Shown one piece after another: positions 35,737 to 45,103 of a stretch of 64,000 nucleotides of DNA (positions are counted from its first letter, which is position 1; the number at the start of each line of letters is the position of its first letter). Location: the NCBI GenBank assembly GCA_018241225.1, contig JAFEEG010000001.1:1-64000 (forward strand), in the 5' to 3' direction. The notes beneath the pieces were generated by a model. The model was not told the origin of the DNA. It ran no database searches and was given only the letters and a program-made list of their open reading frames with translations. The position numbers and the translations under genes were made by a program. The DNA comes from Pseudomonadota bacterium (GTDB lineage: Bacteria; Pseudomonadota; Gammaproteobacteria; Burkholderiales; Burkholderiaceae_C).

Positions 35737-36588
35737 ATGACGGCCCAACTCATCGACGGCAACGCCCTTGCCCGCACCATCCGCGCAGAAGTCACCGGCC
35801 GCACGCAGGCCCTGAAGGCCCGCGGCATCCAGCCGCACCTGTCCATCATCCTGGTGGGCGACGACCCGGCCAGCCAGGTCTATACCAAGCACAAGGTCAA
35901 CGACAGCAACGAGACGGGCCTGTCGGCCACGCTGGAGCGCTATCCGGCCGAGATGACCGAAGCCGAATTGCTGGCGCGCATCCGCACCCTCAACGACGAC
36001 CCGAAGGTGCACGGCATCCTGGTGCAGCTGCCCCTGCCCCGGCACATGGACAGCCAGAAGGTCATCGAGACCATCTCGCCGGCCAAGGACGTGGACGGCT
36101 TTCACATTGCCAGCGCCGGCGCGCTGATGACCGGCGCCAAGGGCTTCTGGCCCTGCACGCCCTACGGCTGCATGAAGATGCTCGAATCCATCGGCTACAA
36201 CCTGCGCGGCAAGCACGCGGTGGTCATCGGCCGCAGCAACATCGTGGGCAAGCCCATGGCCATGATGCTGCTGGCCCAAAGCGCTACCGTCACCATCTGC
36301 CACAGCGCCACCGCCGACCTGGGCGCCATGACGCGCCAGGCCGACGTCGTGGTGGCGGCCGTGGGCAAGCGCAACGTGCTCACCGCCGACATGGTCAAGC
36401 CCGGGGCCGTCGTCATCGACGTGGGCATGAACCGCAACGACGAAGGCAAGCTGTGCGGCGACGTCGACTTCGAAGGCGTGCGCCAGGTGGCCGGCTGGAT
36501 CACCCCGGTACCTGGTGGCGTGGGCCCCATGACCCGTGCCATGCTGCTGGTCAACACCCTCGAGGCGGCCGAGCGGCAATCGGCCTGA
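35737..36588 (+). CDS. folD: Bifunctional methylenetetrahydrofolate dehydrogenase/cyclohydrolase
   Basis: A 283-residue cytoplasmic enzyme of one-carbon metabolism that interconverts 5,10-methylene-, methenyl- and 10-formyl-tetrahydrofolate with NADP. Conserved signatures are [15 protein letters not shown] (active-site Tyr/Lys), [22 protein letters not shown] and the Rossmann segment [18 protein letters not shown]. The C-terminal [15 protein letters not shown] is also diagnostic. Length is normal for FolD. Confidence 0.96.
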   Translation: MTAQLIDGNALARTIRAEVTGRTQALKARGIQPHLSIILVGDDPASQVYTKHKVNDSNETGLSATLERYPAEMTEAELLARIRTLNDDPKVHGILVQLPLPRHMDSQKVIETISPAKDVDGFHIASAGALMTGAKGFWPCTPYGCMKMLESIGYNLRGKHAVVIGRSNIVGKPMAMMLLAQSATVTICHSATADLGAMTRQADVVVAAVGKRNVLTADMVKPGAVVIDVGMNRNDEGKLCGDVDFEGVRQVAGWITPVPGGVGPMTRAMLLVNTLEAAERQSA

Positions 36589-36640
36589 TTGATTTTCTTG
36601 GGGCCTTGCGCATCCCCGTTTCCGGCACCATCTAGCGACC

Positions 36641-38710
36641 ATGACCACCACCAATCCGCTGCTCGATTTCACCGACCTCCCCTTGTTCGACAAGATCCGA
36701 CCGGAGCACGTGGCGCCGGCGGTCGATACCTTGCTGGCGCAGGCCGAGGCCGCGCTGCAGAAGGTGACCGCGCCCGAATTCCCGGCCGACTGGAGCGCCA
36801 TCGCCAAGGAACTGGACGTGGCCACCGAGCGATTCGGCCGCGCCTGGGGCGCCGTGGGCCACCTCAATGCCGTGGCCGACACGCCGGAGTTGCGCGCGGC
36901 CTACAACGAGGCGATGCCGCGCGTCACGGCGTTCTTCACCCGCCTGGGCTCCGATGAGCGGCTGTACGCCAAGTACAAGGCCATCGACCCGGCCGCGCTC
37001 AACCCCGAGCAACGCCAGGCGCACAAGAACGCGGTGCGCAACTTCGTGCTCGGCGGTGCCGAGCTGCAGGGCGCCGCCAAGGAGCGCTTTGCCGCCATCC
37101 AGGAAAAGCAGGCCGAGCTGAGCCAGAAGTTCAGCGAGAACGCGCTGGACGCCACCGACGCCTTCGCGTACTACGCCCGCCTGGACGAGCTCGACGGCAT
37201 CCCGCAGGACGTGACCGCCGCCGCGCTGGCCGCCGCGCAAGCCGAGCAAAAGGAAGGCTACAAGTTCACGCTGAAGATGCCCTCGTACCTGCCGGTGATG
37301 CAGTTCGCGAAGAACGGCCGCCTGCGTGAGGCGCTCTACCGCGCCTACGTCACCCGCGCCAGCGAACTGGGCGACCCGGCCCTGGACAACACCGAGCTCA
37401 TCCGCGAGATCCTGGCGCTGCGCGAGGAAGAAGCCAAGCTGCTGGGCTACAGCAACTTCGGCGAACTCTCGGTGGTGCCCAAGATGGCCGACTCGCCTCA
37501 AGAGGTGCTCAAGTTCCTGCGCGACCTGGCCGGCAAGGCCAAGCCCTATGCGCAGCGCGACCTGGCCGACCTGCGCGAGTTCGGCGCCAAGGAACTGGGC
37601 ATTGCCGATCCGCAGCCGTGGGACTGGAGCTACATCGGCGAGAAGCTCAAGGAAGCGCGCTACGCCTTCAGCGAGCAGGAAGTCAAGGAGTACTTCACCG
37701 CGCCCAAGGTGATGGCGGGGCTGTTCAAGATCGTCGAGACCCTGTTCGAGGTGTCCATCCGCCGCGACAGTGCGCCGGTGTGGAACCCCGGCGTCGAGTT
37801 CTATCGCATCGAGCGCCAAACGCCCGCGGGGCTGCAGCTGGTCGGCCAGTTCTACCTCGACCCGGCCGCACGCGGCGGCAAGCGCGGTGGCGCCTGGATG
37901 GACGACGTGCGTGCCCGCTGGCTGCGGCCGGACAACAAGGCGCTGCAGACCCCCGTTGCGCAACTGGTGTGCAACTTCGCCGACGGGGTGGACGGCAAGC
38001 CGCCGCTGCTCACGCACGATGACGTCATCACCCTCTTCCACGAATTCGGCCATGGCCTGCACCACATGCTCACGCAGGTGAACGAGCGCGACGTGTCGGG
38101 CATCAGCGGTGTGGAGTGGGATGCGGTCGAGCTGCCCAGCCAGTTCATGGAGAACTTCTGCTGGGAATGGGACGTGCTGCGCCACATGACTGCGCATGTC
38201 GACACCGGCGAGCCCCTGCCGCGCGCCCTGTTCGACAAGATGACCGCGGCCAAGAACTATCAAAGCGGCCTGCAGACCGTTCGCCAGATCGAGTTCGCGT
38301 TGTTCGACATGCTGCTGCATACCGAATACGAGGCGGCCACTGCCCAGCCCGGCGCCGTGATGGCCCTGCTGGACAAGGTCCGCGCCGAAGTCTCGGTGAT
38401 GCCGGTGGCCCCGTTCAGCCGCACGCCCAACACCTTCACCCACATCTTCTCGGGCGGCTATGCAGCCGGCTACTACAGCTACAAGTGGGCCGAGGTGCTG
38501 AGCGCGGACGCCTACGCGGCCTTCGAGGAAAGCGCCGACGCCGACGGCAAGCCCAGCGTGGAAACCGGGCGGCGTTACCGCACCGCCATCCTGGAGGCCG
38601 GCGGCAGCCGCCCCGCAATGGAATCCTTCAAGGCCTTCCGCGGCCGTGCACCGCAGCTGGACGCGCTGTTGCGCCACCAAGGCATGGCGCCCAGTACAAC
38701 TTCTGCCTGA
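36641..38710 (+). CDS. prlC: Oligopeptidase A-type M3 metallopeptidase
   Basis: A 689-residue zinc oligopeptidase that degrades short cytoplasmic peptides, including cleaved signal peptides. The M3 zinc motif HEFGHGLHHML gives ligands His467 and His471 with catalytic Glu468, and the third ligand is in GVEWDAVELPSQFMEN. The C-terminal stretch FSRTPNTFTHIFSGGYAAGY is typical of the family. Length agrees with E. coli OpdA/PrlC (680). It follows folD by 52 nt. Confidence 0.93.
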   Translation: MTTTNPLLDFTDLPLFDKIRPEHVAPAVDTLLAQAEAALQKVTAPEFPADWSAIAKELDVATERFGRAWGAVGHLNAVADTPELRAAYNEAMPRVTAFFTRLGSDERLYAKYKAIDPAALNPEQRQAHKNAVRNFVLGGAELQGAAKERFAAIQEKQAELSQKFSENALDATDAFAYYARLDELDGIPQDVTAAALAAAQAEQKEGYKFTLKMPSYLPVMQFAKNGRLREALYRAYVTRASELGDPALDNTELIREILALREEEAKLLGYSNFGELSVVPKMADSPQEVLKFLRDLAGKAKPYAQRDLADLREFGAKELGIADPQPWDWSYIGEKLKEARYAFSEQEVKEYFTAPKVMAGLFKIVETLFEVSIRRDSAPVWNPGVEFYRIERQTPAGLQLVGQFYLDPAARGGKRGGAWMDDVRARWLRPDNKALQTPVAQLVCNFADGVDGKPPLLTHDDVITLFHEFGHGLHHMLTQVNERDVSGISGVEWDAVELPSQFMENFCWEWDVLRHMTAHVDTGEPLPRALFDKMTAAKNYQSGLQTVRQIEFALFDMLLHTEYEAATAQPGAVMALLDKVRAEVSVMPVAPFSRTPNTFTHIFSGGYAAGYYSYKWAEVLSADAYAAFEESADADGKPSVETGRRYRTAILEAGGSRPAMESFKAFRGRAPQLDALLRHQGMAPSTTSA

Positions 38711-38815
38711 GTGGCGTTTTCGCATCGGCCCGCGAGTACAACGGGTACAAGGGCGGCGCTGTGGCGCCGCCCTTGGCATACTTGCCGGTCGTACGTTCGC
38801 AACCTGGAGCTCGCA

Positions 38816-39466
38816 ATGAAGTTGGATGGCCGCCTTGGCTTGATCGCCCTGGCATGTGTGGCAGGCACCGCCGCCTTTGCCCAACAGGTCTATCGCCAGG
38901 TGGATGCCAACGGCAAGGTCACGTTCTCCGACCAGCCGCCGAGCACGCGCAACGCCCAGCCCGTCAATGGCGCTGGCGGCGGCGTGGTGAACTCGTTGCC
39001 GGCGGACGGCAGCGCACTGCCCTACGAGTTGCGCCAGGTGACACAGCGCTATCCGGTCACGCTCTACACCCAGCAAGAGTGCCAGCCCTGCGATATGGGC
39101 CGCAACCTGCTCACCACGCGCGGCGTGCCCTTTACCGAGAAGACCGTTCAGTCGGCGCAGGACGGCGAAGCGCTGCAGCGCAAGAGCGGCAAGACCTCCC
39201 TGCCGCAGGTCTCCATCGGCTCGCAGCAGCTGGTCGGCTTCCAGGACAGCGAATGGACGCGCTATCTCGATGCCGCCGGCTATCCGGCCAGTTCCCGCCT
39301 GCCCCCCGGCTACAAGAACGCTCCGGCCACGCCGCTCGTGGCCCAGGTCAAGGCCGATGCGGCACCCGCCGGCGCGGCCCCGGCAGGCCCTGCGGCAGCC
39401 CCGAGCGCTCCCCCGCCCCCGCCGAGCGGCCCCACCGCGGACAACCCGGCAGGCATTCGCTTCTAG
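38816..39466 (+). CDS. DUF4124-glutaredoxin fusion protein
   Basis: A 216-residue exported protein. After a signal peptide (about 1-22, ending FAQ) comes a DUF4124 segment (VYRQVDANGKVTFSDQPP), then a glutaredoxin-like domain (about 78-165). The redox motif is Cys89-Gln-Pro-Cys92 and the cis-proline Pro130 lies in TSLPQVSIG. The last 45 residues are Pro/Ala-rich and disordered. A periplasmic thiol-redox role is implied, but the partner is unknown. Confidence 0.82.
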   Translation: MKLDGRLGLIALACVAGTAAFAQQVYRQVDANGKVTFSDQPPSTRNAQPVNGAGGGVVNSLPADGSALPYELRQVTQRYPVTLYTQQECQPCDMGRNLLTTRGVPFTEKTVQSAQDGEALQRKSGKTSLPQVSIGSQQLVGFQDSEWTRYLDAAGYPASSRLPPGYKNAPATPLVAQVKADAAPAGAAPAGPAAAPSAPPPPPSGPTADNPAGIRF

Positions 39467-39480
39467 GCGCTCGCGGCGCT

Positions 39481-40170
39481 TCAGCCGAAGTTCAGGGTCT
39501 CGACGCCGGTGGGCGTGCCCAGCAGGCAGACGTTGGCGCGTTGAAGCGCAAACACACCCACGGTCACCACGCCGGGCCACTGGCTCACTTCCAGTTCGAA
39601 CGCCTTCGGGTTGGCAATGCGAAGGCCGCTCACGTCGACGATGTGCTGGCCGTTGTCGGTCACCAGGGCCGTGCCATCCTTTTCGCGCACCTGCGCCACG
39701 CCGCCCATTGCGGTGAACTGGCGGATGATGCGCTGCGCCGCCATCGGGATCACTTCTACCGGCAGCGGAAACGCACCGAGCACGTCGACCCGCTTGGAGG
39801 CGTCGGCAATGCAGACGAACTGGCGCGACTGGGCCGCCACGATCTTCTCGCGGGTGAGGGCCGCACCGCCGCCCTTGATCATGTGGCCGCCGCCGTCGAT
39901 TTCGTCAGCGCCGTCGATGTAGACCGCCAGTTCCTCGACCTCGTTGCTGTCGAACACCGGAATGCCCAGGGCCCGGAGCCTTTCGGTGGAAGCCACCGAA
40001 CTGGACACGGCTCCCTTGATCTGGTCCTTCATGCTCGCCAGCGCGTCGATGAACTTGTTGACCGTGGATCCGGTACCCACGCCGACGATGCCGCCGGGCT
40101 GTACATACGCCAGCGCGGCGCGTCCGACTTGCGCCTTGAGTTCGTCCTGGGTGGGGGGGGTGCTGCTCAT
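39481..40170 (-). CDS. rpiA: Ribose-5-phosphate isomerase A
   Basis: A 229-residue enzyme of the pentose phosphate pathway that interconverts ribose-5-phosphate and ribulose-5-phosphate. Diagnostic motifs are [38 protein letters not shown], and LTREKIVA with the catalytic Glu. The start is ATG 40170; an upstream in-frame Met at 40203 would intrude on the pyrD promoter region. Divergent from pyrD, 46 nt apart. Confidence 0.95.
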   Translation of the reverse strand: MSSTPPTQDELKAQVGRAALAYVQPGGIVGVGTGSTVNKFIDALASMKDQIKGAVSSSVASTERLRALGIPVFDSNEVEELAVYIDGADEIDGGGHMIKGGGAALTREKIVAAQSRQFVCIADASKRVDVLGAFPLPVEVIPMAAQRIIRQFTAMGGVAQVREKDGTALVTDNGQHIVDVSGLRIANPKAFELEVSQWPGVVTVGVFALQRANVCLLGTPTGVETLNFG

Positions 40171-40216
40171 CGGGGAAAATCCTTGGTTGCTACGAATACA
40201 CAAAGAGAATTATCCG

Positions 40217-41275
40217 ATGTCACTCGTTCCTTATGGCCTCGCTCGCCCTTTCCTGTTCGGCCTGGACGCCGAGCAGGCCCACGAGATCACCCTGGAGTCG
40301 CTGGCGCGCACGCAGAACACACCGCTGGCCTGCTTTTACTCGCAAAGCCGCGTCGATGATCCGATGACGCTGGCCGGCCTGGAGTTTCCGAACCGCGTAG
40401 GCCTGGCCGCCGGGCTGGACAAGAACGCCCGCTGTATCGACGCATTTGCCGCCATGGGCTTCGGCTTTGTCGAGGTCGGCACCGTGACTCCCAAGGCGCA
40501 GCCGGGCAACCCCAAGCCGCGCATCTTCCGCATTCCCGAGCGCGATGCGCTCATCAACCGGCTGGGCTTCAACAACGAAGGCCTGGATGCCTTCGTGCGC
40601 AACGTGCAGCGGGCGCGCTTTCGCCGCCCCGGCAATGTCCGCCCCGCCCTGCTGGGCCTGAACATCGGCAAGAACGCGGCCACGCCCATCGAGAACGCGG
40701 TGGACGACTACCTGATCGGCCTGGCCGGCGTGTACCCGCACGCCGACTACGTCACGGTCAATATTTCCAGCCCGAACACGGCGAACCTGCGCAGCCTGCA
40801 AAGCGACGAGGCGCTGGACGGCCTGCTGGCCGCCATTGCGCAGCGCCGCGAAGAACTTGCAACGCAACATGGCAAGCGCGTGCCCATCTTCGTGAAGATC
40901 GCGCCCGACCTGGACGAAACGCAGGTGCAACTCATCGCCGCCACCTTGAAGCGCCATGGGATCGATGGCGTGATCGCCACCAACACCACGCTGGCCCGCG
41001 ATGCGGTCGCAGGCCTGCCACATGCGCAGGAAACCGGAGGGCTGTCGGGGCGGCCGGTGCTGGCCTCCAGCAACCGGGTCATTGCGCAACTGCGCGCCGC
41101 GCTGGGCACGGGCTATCCGATCATTGGTGCAGGTGGCGTGCTGAGCGGCGAAGATGCCCGCTCCAAGATCGCCGCAGGTGCGGACGTGGTGCAGATCTAC
41201 ACCGGGCTCATCTATCGGGGACCCGCACTGGTGCGGGAAGCGGCGCGCGCGCTGGCAGCGCGCGCGCCGGGCTGA
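40217..41275 (+). CDS. pyrD: Dihydroorotate dehydrogenase (quinone), class 2
   Basis: A 352-residue FMN enzyme of pyrimidine synthesis, peripherally bound to the inner membrane and using quinone. It has the N-terminal helix region that anchors class 2 enzymes ([20 protein letters not shown]). Core motifs are [36 protein letters not shown] with catalytic Ser, and [15 protein letters not shown]. Length is normal for class 2. Confidence 0.96.
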   Translation: MSLVPYGLARPFLFGLDAEQAHEITLESLARTQNTPLACFYSQSRVDDPMTLAGLEFPNRVGLAAGLDKNARCIDAFAAMGFGFVEVGTVTPKAQPGNPKPRIFRIPERDALINRLGFNNEGLDAFVRNVQRARFRRPGNVRPALLGLNIGKNAATPIENAVDDYLIGLAGVYPHADYVTVNISSPNTANLRSLQSDEALDGLLAAIAQRREELATQHGKRVPIFVKIAPDLDETQVQLIAATLKRHGIDGVIATNTTLARDAVAGLPHAQETGGLSGRPVLASSNRVIAQLRAALGTGYPIIGAGGVLSGEDARSKIAAGADVVQIYTGLIYRGPALVREAARALAARAPG

Positions 41276-41279
41276 AACA

Positions 41280-41305
41280 GGCGCCAGGCCAAGTGGCCTA
41301 GCGCC
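41280..41305. terminator. Hairpin between convergent pyrD and yqjE-like genes
   Basis: Two 5-bp stems (GGCGC/GCGCC and AGGCC/GGCCT) separated by one mismatch close an AAGT loop. The hairpin overlaps the stop codon of the minus-strand gene. There is no clear T-run, so termination efficiency is uncertain. Confidence 0.4.
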
Positions 41306-42005
41306 GCAGCTTCCACACGATCGGGAAGACCCAGGTCGCAACGCGCAGCAGGCGCCTGGGACCCACCACCGCAACCACGCCCGCAGCCACCGCCGCGGTG
41401 GCCAGCGGATGCTCGCGCACGGCCTGGGTCACCAGCGTACTCAGCGGTGCCTGCTCGGGCGAAGCCGCACCGGAGCCCGGTGGGGGGTGCTGCAGGGTCT
41501 GGATGCGTTCGCGCTGGCGCTCCATGCGGGCCAGGAGTTCATCGCGCGTTGCGGGTCGCGGTTCGCGCAGCGCCGGGTCACGTGGCCGTGAACCGATCTG
41601 CGCCTGGATCCAGTGCCAGTCGCGCGCGAACTCGTGGCGCGCCATTTCGATGCCCTCGGACTTGCTGCGCATTGCATTGAGCAGCCAGACAAGTGCGCCG
41701 AGCCAGATCACCGCCCAGATGATCGCCACCGTCCATGCGGAGGCGATGCGCTGGGGGGTGTCCCAGAAGTGCACCACCACCGCCACCGACAGCAGGGCCA
41801 ACGCCACTGTGGTGAGAGCCATGACGACGACCACCAGCAGCGTGATGAGGTGCAGGCGCCGCTTCTCCTCTTCCCAGGCCAGACGCAGAAGCTGCGCTCG
41901 GTCTTCGGCGGCCAGGGCGCCTTCGCCGGTCGCCACGCGTACCTGGCGCAACTTGCGATCCAGGCCCGTGAAGGCCAGGAAGCGCTGGGTCAGCAGGGTG
42001 CTCAT
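41298..42005 (-). CDS. YqjE-like phage-holin-family membrane protein
   Basis: A 235-residue inner-membrane protein. A polar N-terminus is followed by two close hydrophobic helices (about 52-82 and 87-108), matching the Phage_holin_3_6/YqjE family. The cytoplasmic C-terminal part is charged and ends with a weakly hydrophobic segment (about 195-235). It follows the YqjD-like gene by 52 nt on the same strand, an arrangement known from stress-associated yqj operons. It is unlikely to be a true phage holin. Confidence 0.72.
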   Translation of the reverse strand: MSTLLTQRFLAFTGLDRKLRQVRVATGEGALAAEDRAQLLRLAWEEEKRRLHLITLLVVVVMALTTVALALLSVAVVVHFWDTPQRIASAWTVAIIWAVIWLGALVWLLNAMRSKSEGIEMARHEFARDWHWIQAQIGSRPRDPALREPRPATRDELLARMERQRERIQTLQHPPPGSGAASPEQAPLSTLVTQAVREHPLATAAVAAGVVAVVGPRRLLRVATWVFPIVWKLRR

Positions 42006-42057
42006 TCAGGCGGCCCTGCCAGACCAACCGACCGGCGCCAGGGCCGGCCGCGAGCTT

Positions 42058-42369
42058 TCAACGGCGGCCAAGCGCCAAGCCCACCAGAATGCCAACGGCA
42101 AGGGCCGCGCCGGCAATCTGCCACGGTTCGTCGTGGGCGTAGGCATTGGCCTGGCCGGCAGCTTCACGCGCCTTCTTGGCGGCGAGCTTGCCTTTTTCGG
42201 CAGCCAGTTCGCGGGCAATGGCCAGCTTGGCATCGACACGCTGGCGCAGGGCCTTGATGTGCGGCACCGAATCCAGTTCCTTGCTCGAGAGCACGCCGCG
42301 AACGTCGCTGGCGAGGTCTTCGACCACCTGGTTGGCTGCTGCTTCGAGATTGGCGGTTGAAGTTGACAT
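42058..42369 (-). CDS. ElaB/YqjD-like DUF883 membrane-anchored protein
   Basis: The 103-residue protein has a long charged helix (about 1-80) and a single C-terminal membrane anchor (IAGAALAVGILVGLALGRR). This is the DUF883 layout of ElaB and YqjD, which bind ribosomes and localise them to the membrane in stationary-phase E. coli. The YqjE-like gene follows it, supporting the assignment. Lys/Glu/Ala-rich composition is normal for the family. Confidence 0.82.
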   Translation of the reverse strand: MSTSTANLEAAANQVVEDLASDVRGVLSSKELDSVPHIKALRQRVDAKLAIARELAAEKGKLAAKKAREAAGQANAYAHDEPWQIAGAALAVGILVGLALGRR

Positions 42370-42469
42370 TTACTAACGATCCTCCTGCAAAAGCTCTGAT
42401 CGGCCACACGCCGACGATGTCACGCACCACGAGTGGCGCATGGGCGCATGTTACAGGCTGGCTGCTTTG

Positions 42470-43573
42470 CTACGCCAGCATTTCAGCCACGCGAGCACCA
42501 ATCGCCAGGCTGCTGGTCAAGCCCGGAGACTCGATGCCAAAGAGATTGACCAGCCCGGCGACCCCATGGTCGGCGGGCCCCTGGATCATGAAATCCGCCG
42601 CGGGTTGGCCGGGCCCGGAAATCTTGGGGCGAATACCCGCATAGCCGGGAATGAGTGCGTCATCGGGCAAGGCCGGCCAGTACTTGCGCACCTGCGCATA
42701 GAAGCCCTGCCCGCGTGCCGGATCCACCACGAGGTCCTGCGGCCCGTCGACCCATTGCACGTCGGGGCCGAACTTGGCCTGGCCACCGAGGTCCAGCGTC
42801 AGGTGCACGCCCAGGCCACCCGGCTCCGGAACGGGATAGACCAGCCGGCTGAACGGGGCTCGCCCACTCAGGGTGAAGTAGTTGCCCTTGGCGAAGTAAG
42901 CCATGGGCAGCACCGCCTCGTTCAAGCCAGCGAAGCGGCGGGCCAGCGCGGGCGCCTGCAGGCCGGCCGCATTCACCACGCTCGCACACCGCAACAGCGT
43001 GCCGTCCTCCATGAAGAGATCGACCTGTTGGCCGGAACACTCGGCGCGCAATACCGGCGACTTCAAGGCCACTATGCCGCCGGCGTTTTCCAGGTCGCCT
43101 TGCAGGCTCAGCATCAGCGCGTGGCTGTCGACGATGCCGGTGCTGGGCGAATGCACCGCGGCCACGCATTGCAGTTGCGGCTCCATGGCCTGAGCCTGCT
43201 CGCGCGTGAGCACGACCAGGTCGTGTACGCCGTTGGCGCGGGCCTTGGCGACGATGCCCTCCAGCTCGCCCACCTGCTCCTGCGACGTGGCGACGATGAG
43301 CTTGCCGCAGCGGCGGTATGGAACAGCGCGCTCGTCCGCGTAGGCATAGAGCAACTCCTTGCCCTGTACGCACAGCTGGGCCTTGAGCGAGCCCTGGGGG
43401 TAGTAGATGCCCGCGTGGATGACTTCGCTGTTGCGCGAACTGGTGCCCGTGCCAATGGCGCCCTCGCTCTCCAGAACCATCACTTCGCGTCCGGCCAGGG
43501 CCAGGGCGCGCGCCACGGCCAGGCCGACCACGCCGGCGCCGATCACGGCGCAATCGATCTTCTCTGCTTCCAT
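42470..43573 (-). CDS. FAD-dependent oxidoreductase, L-2-hydroxyglutarate oxidase family
   Basis: A 367-residue flavoprotein of the DAO/LhgO type. The N-terminal FAD motif is [20 protein letters not shown], then the family stretch [20 protein letters not shown]. The C-terminal [18 protein letters not shown] and [17 protein letters not shown] are also LhgO-like. It would oxidise an L-2-hydroxyacid, most likely L-2-hydroxyglutarate, passing electrons to quinone. No partner gene is adjacent. Confidence 0.85.
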   Translation of the reverse strand: MEAEKIDCAVIGAGVVGLAVARALALAGREVMVLESEGAIGTGTSSRNSEVIHAGIYYPQGSLKAQLCVQGKELLYAYADERAVPYRRCGKLIVATSQEQVGELEGIVAKARANGVHDLVVLTREQAQAMEPQLQCVAAVHSPSTGIVDSHALMLSLQGDLENAGGIVALKSPVLRAECSGQQVDLFMEDGTLLRCASVVNAAGLQAPALARRFAGLNEAVLPMAYFAKGNYFTLSGRAPFSRLVYPVPEPGGLGVHLTLDLGGQAKFGPDVQWVDGPQDLVVDPARGQGFYAQVRKYWPALPDDALIPGYAGIRPKISGPGQPAADFMIQGPADHGVAGLVNLFGIESPGLTSSLAIGARVAEMLA

Positions 43574-43617
43574 GCGCAGAGCTTAGCCGCACGGGCCAAC
43601 GCTGCCAGGCCAATCAA

Positions 43618-43761
43618 TCAGTGCGGCGGCGCAATGGGTTCGGCGGGATCGTCGGGCTGGGTGGGTGAAGGCTGCGGGCCCTCGTCAGGCTCCACGGGCA
43701 TCTCGCCCGGGTCTGCCGGCCCGGGCTTGTGCGGCGTATGAAGGTTGGGATTCATGGCCAT
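43618..43761 (-). CDS. 47-residue proline-rich microprotein
   Basis: A small frame (MAMNPNLHTPHKPG onward) with an AGGAG ribosome-binding site 6 nt before the ATG at 43761. About a third of residues are Pro, with many Glu and Asp, so it is probably disordered and acidic. It ends APPH. I do not recognise the family; similar proline-rich short proteins are common hypotheticals in this bacterial group. It stands alone between the tRNA terminator and the oxidoreductase gene. Confidence 0.55.
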   Translation of the reverse strand: MAMNPNLHTPHKPGPADPGEMPVEPDEGPQPSPTQPDDPAEPIAPPH

Positions 43762-43832
43762 GCGCTGCTCCTGGCGTGCAAGTGTGCGCTGCAGCGCCCG
43801 CCAAGGCAAAGCCCCCAAGGCGCAGAAAAACA

Positions 43833-43864
43833 AAAAGGCGACCTGGATATCCAGGTCGCCTTTT
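43833..43864. terminator. Rho-independent terminator after tRNA-Val
   Basis: A fully self-complementary hairpin (stem GGCGACCTGGAT and complement) is flanked by AAAA and TTTT. On the minus strand it comes 15 nt after the tRNA 3' end and should end the dnaQ-tRNA transcript. Confidence 0.85.
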
Positions 43865-43878
43865 GATTTGGGGAATCT

Positions 43879-43953
43879 TGGTGGGCGGTGGAGGTTTCGA
43901 ACCTCCGACCCCAGCAGTGTGAATGCTGTGCTCTACCCCTGAGCTAACCGCCC
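43879..43953 (-). tRNA. tRNA-Val (anticodon CAC)
   Basis: The minus strand reads GGGCGGTTAGCTCAGGGGTA onward with a 7-bp acceptor stem (GGGCGGT/ACCGCCC), the D-loop box, a 5-bp anticodon stem CAGCA/TGCTG and loop TTCACAC, giving anticodon CAC at 43919-43921. The T-loop GGTTCGAAACC and an encoded CCA end complete it. It reads GUG codons. It begins only 9 nt after the dnaQ stop codon. Confidence 0.95.
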
Positions 43954-43962
43954 TCTTTCACA

Positions 43963-44721
43963 TTAATCGCTTTTTATTGCGTTTGCTGCGAAGCCTCGGA
44001 TTATAGCAACATTTTCTGCGCCAACTTGGCGGAACAAAGTTTTTCCGTTGCTGGCCTTGTCCAGCTGCAGCAGCACCTCTTCGTGCACGGCCAGCTCCTG
44101 CTGCGAAGCAGTGAGCACCGGCAGCTGGAATTGACGCAGGTCGATGGTGGTGACCTGGCCCTGCTCCGGCTCGTCGCTCGCCACGTCGATCAGCAGTGCA
44201 TCCTGTCCACGCGTGAGGTTGATGTAGACATCGGCCAGCAGCTGCGCGTCGAGCTTGGCGCCGTGGAAGGTCCGGTTGGAGCGGTCCACGCCAAAGCGGT
44301 CGCACAGCGCATCGAGCGAATTGCGCTTGCCGGGGAACAGCGCCTTGGCCATGGCCAGGGTGTCGGTCACCTCGCCTGCGCACTCGCGCAGCGGCGGCAG
44401 GCCCGCGCGCTCGAACTCCTTGTTCAGAAAGCCGACGTCGAAGGCCGCGTTGTGGATGATGATTTCCGCGTCACGCAGGTACTCGACGATCTCCTGCGCC
44501 ATCAAGCCGAACTTGGGCTTGTCGCGCAGGAACTCGGTGGTCAGCCCGTGCACCTTGAGCGCGTCCTCGTGGCTTTCGCGCTCGGGGTTGAAGTAGATGT
44601 GCAGGTCGTTGCCGGTGAGCTTTCGGTTGAAGAGCTCCACGCAACCCAGTTCGATGATGCGGTCGCCGTCTTCGGCGGACAGGCCAGTGGTTTCGGTGTC
44701 TAGGACGATTTGCCGGGTCAT
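43963..44721 (-). CDS. dnaQ: DNA polymerase III epsilon subunit (proofreading exonuclease)
   Basis: A 252-residue 3'-5' exonuclease that proofreads for the replicase. DEDDh motifs are present: ExoI LDTETTGLSAEDGDRIIELG, ExoII IIIHNAAFDVGFLNKEF and ExoIII FHGAKLDAQLLADVY. The C-terminal 60 or so residues should contact the alpha subunit. It follows fdx by 26 nt, so it may be transcribed as the tail of the isc operon. Confidence 0.95.
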   Translation of the reverse strand: MTRQIVLDTETTGLSAEDGDRIIELGCVELFNRKLTGNDLHIYFNPERESHEDALKVHGLTTEFLRDKPKFGLMAQEIVEYLRDAEIIIHNAAFDVGFLNKEFERAGLPPLRECAGEVTDTLAMAKALFPGKRNSLDALCDRFGVDRSNRTFHGAKLDAQLLADVYINLTRGQDALLIDVASDEPEQGQVTTIDLRQFQLPVLTASQQELAVHEEVLLQLDKASNGKTLFRQVGAENVAIIRGFAANAIKSD

Positions 44722-44747
44722 TCAGGCTCGCGCTGCAGTGGCTGCTT

Positions 44748-45086
44748 TCAGTGGTTTTCCTTGGCGTGGTTGATCGAGTACTTGGGGATCTCGACCGTCA
44801 CGTCCTGCTGCGCAAGGATAGCCTGACAGCTCAGGCGCGACTGCGGCTCCAGGCCCCAGGCGCGGTCCAGCAGATCGTCTTCGCTTTCGTCCGATTCGTT
44901 GAGCGACTCGAAGCCCTTGCGCACGATCACGTGGCAGGTGGTGCAGGCGCAGCTCATCTCGCAGGCGTGCTCGATGTGGATGTCGTTGTCCAGCAGTGCC
45001 TCGCAGATGGAGGTGCCGGCCGGCGCGCTGATCTCTGCGCCCTCGGGGCAGTACTCGGCGTGCGGGAGGATCTTGATGGTGGGCAT
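44748..45086 (-). CDS. fdx: ISC-type 2Fe-2S ferredoxin
   Basis: The 112-residue ferredoxin supplies electrons for Fe-S cluster assembly. Cluster ligands Cys42, Cys48, Cys51 and Cys87 fit the adrenodoxin-type pattern (HIEHACEMSCACTTCHVIV and SRLSCQAIL). The acidic stretch NESDESEDD is typical. It is directly downstream of hscA (17 nt). Confidence 0.96.
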   Translation of the reverse strand: MPTIKILPHAEYCPEGAEISAPAGTSICEALLDNDIHIEHACEMSCACTTCHVIVRKGFESLNESDESEDDLLDRAWGLEPQSRLSCQAILAQQDVTVEIPKYSINHAKENH

Positions 45087-45103
45087 GTCGTTCTTGTTGC
45101 GAT

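Noticed and set aside
36632..39580. 982-codon open frame opposite prlC and the glutaredoxin fusion
   Set aside because: Antisense shadow spanning two real genes; composition is low in hydrophobic core patterns.
41298..42005. Phage holin as a sign of prophage
   Set aside because: The YqjE-like family is a normal envelope component and pairs with a YqjD-like gene; no other phage genes are present.
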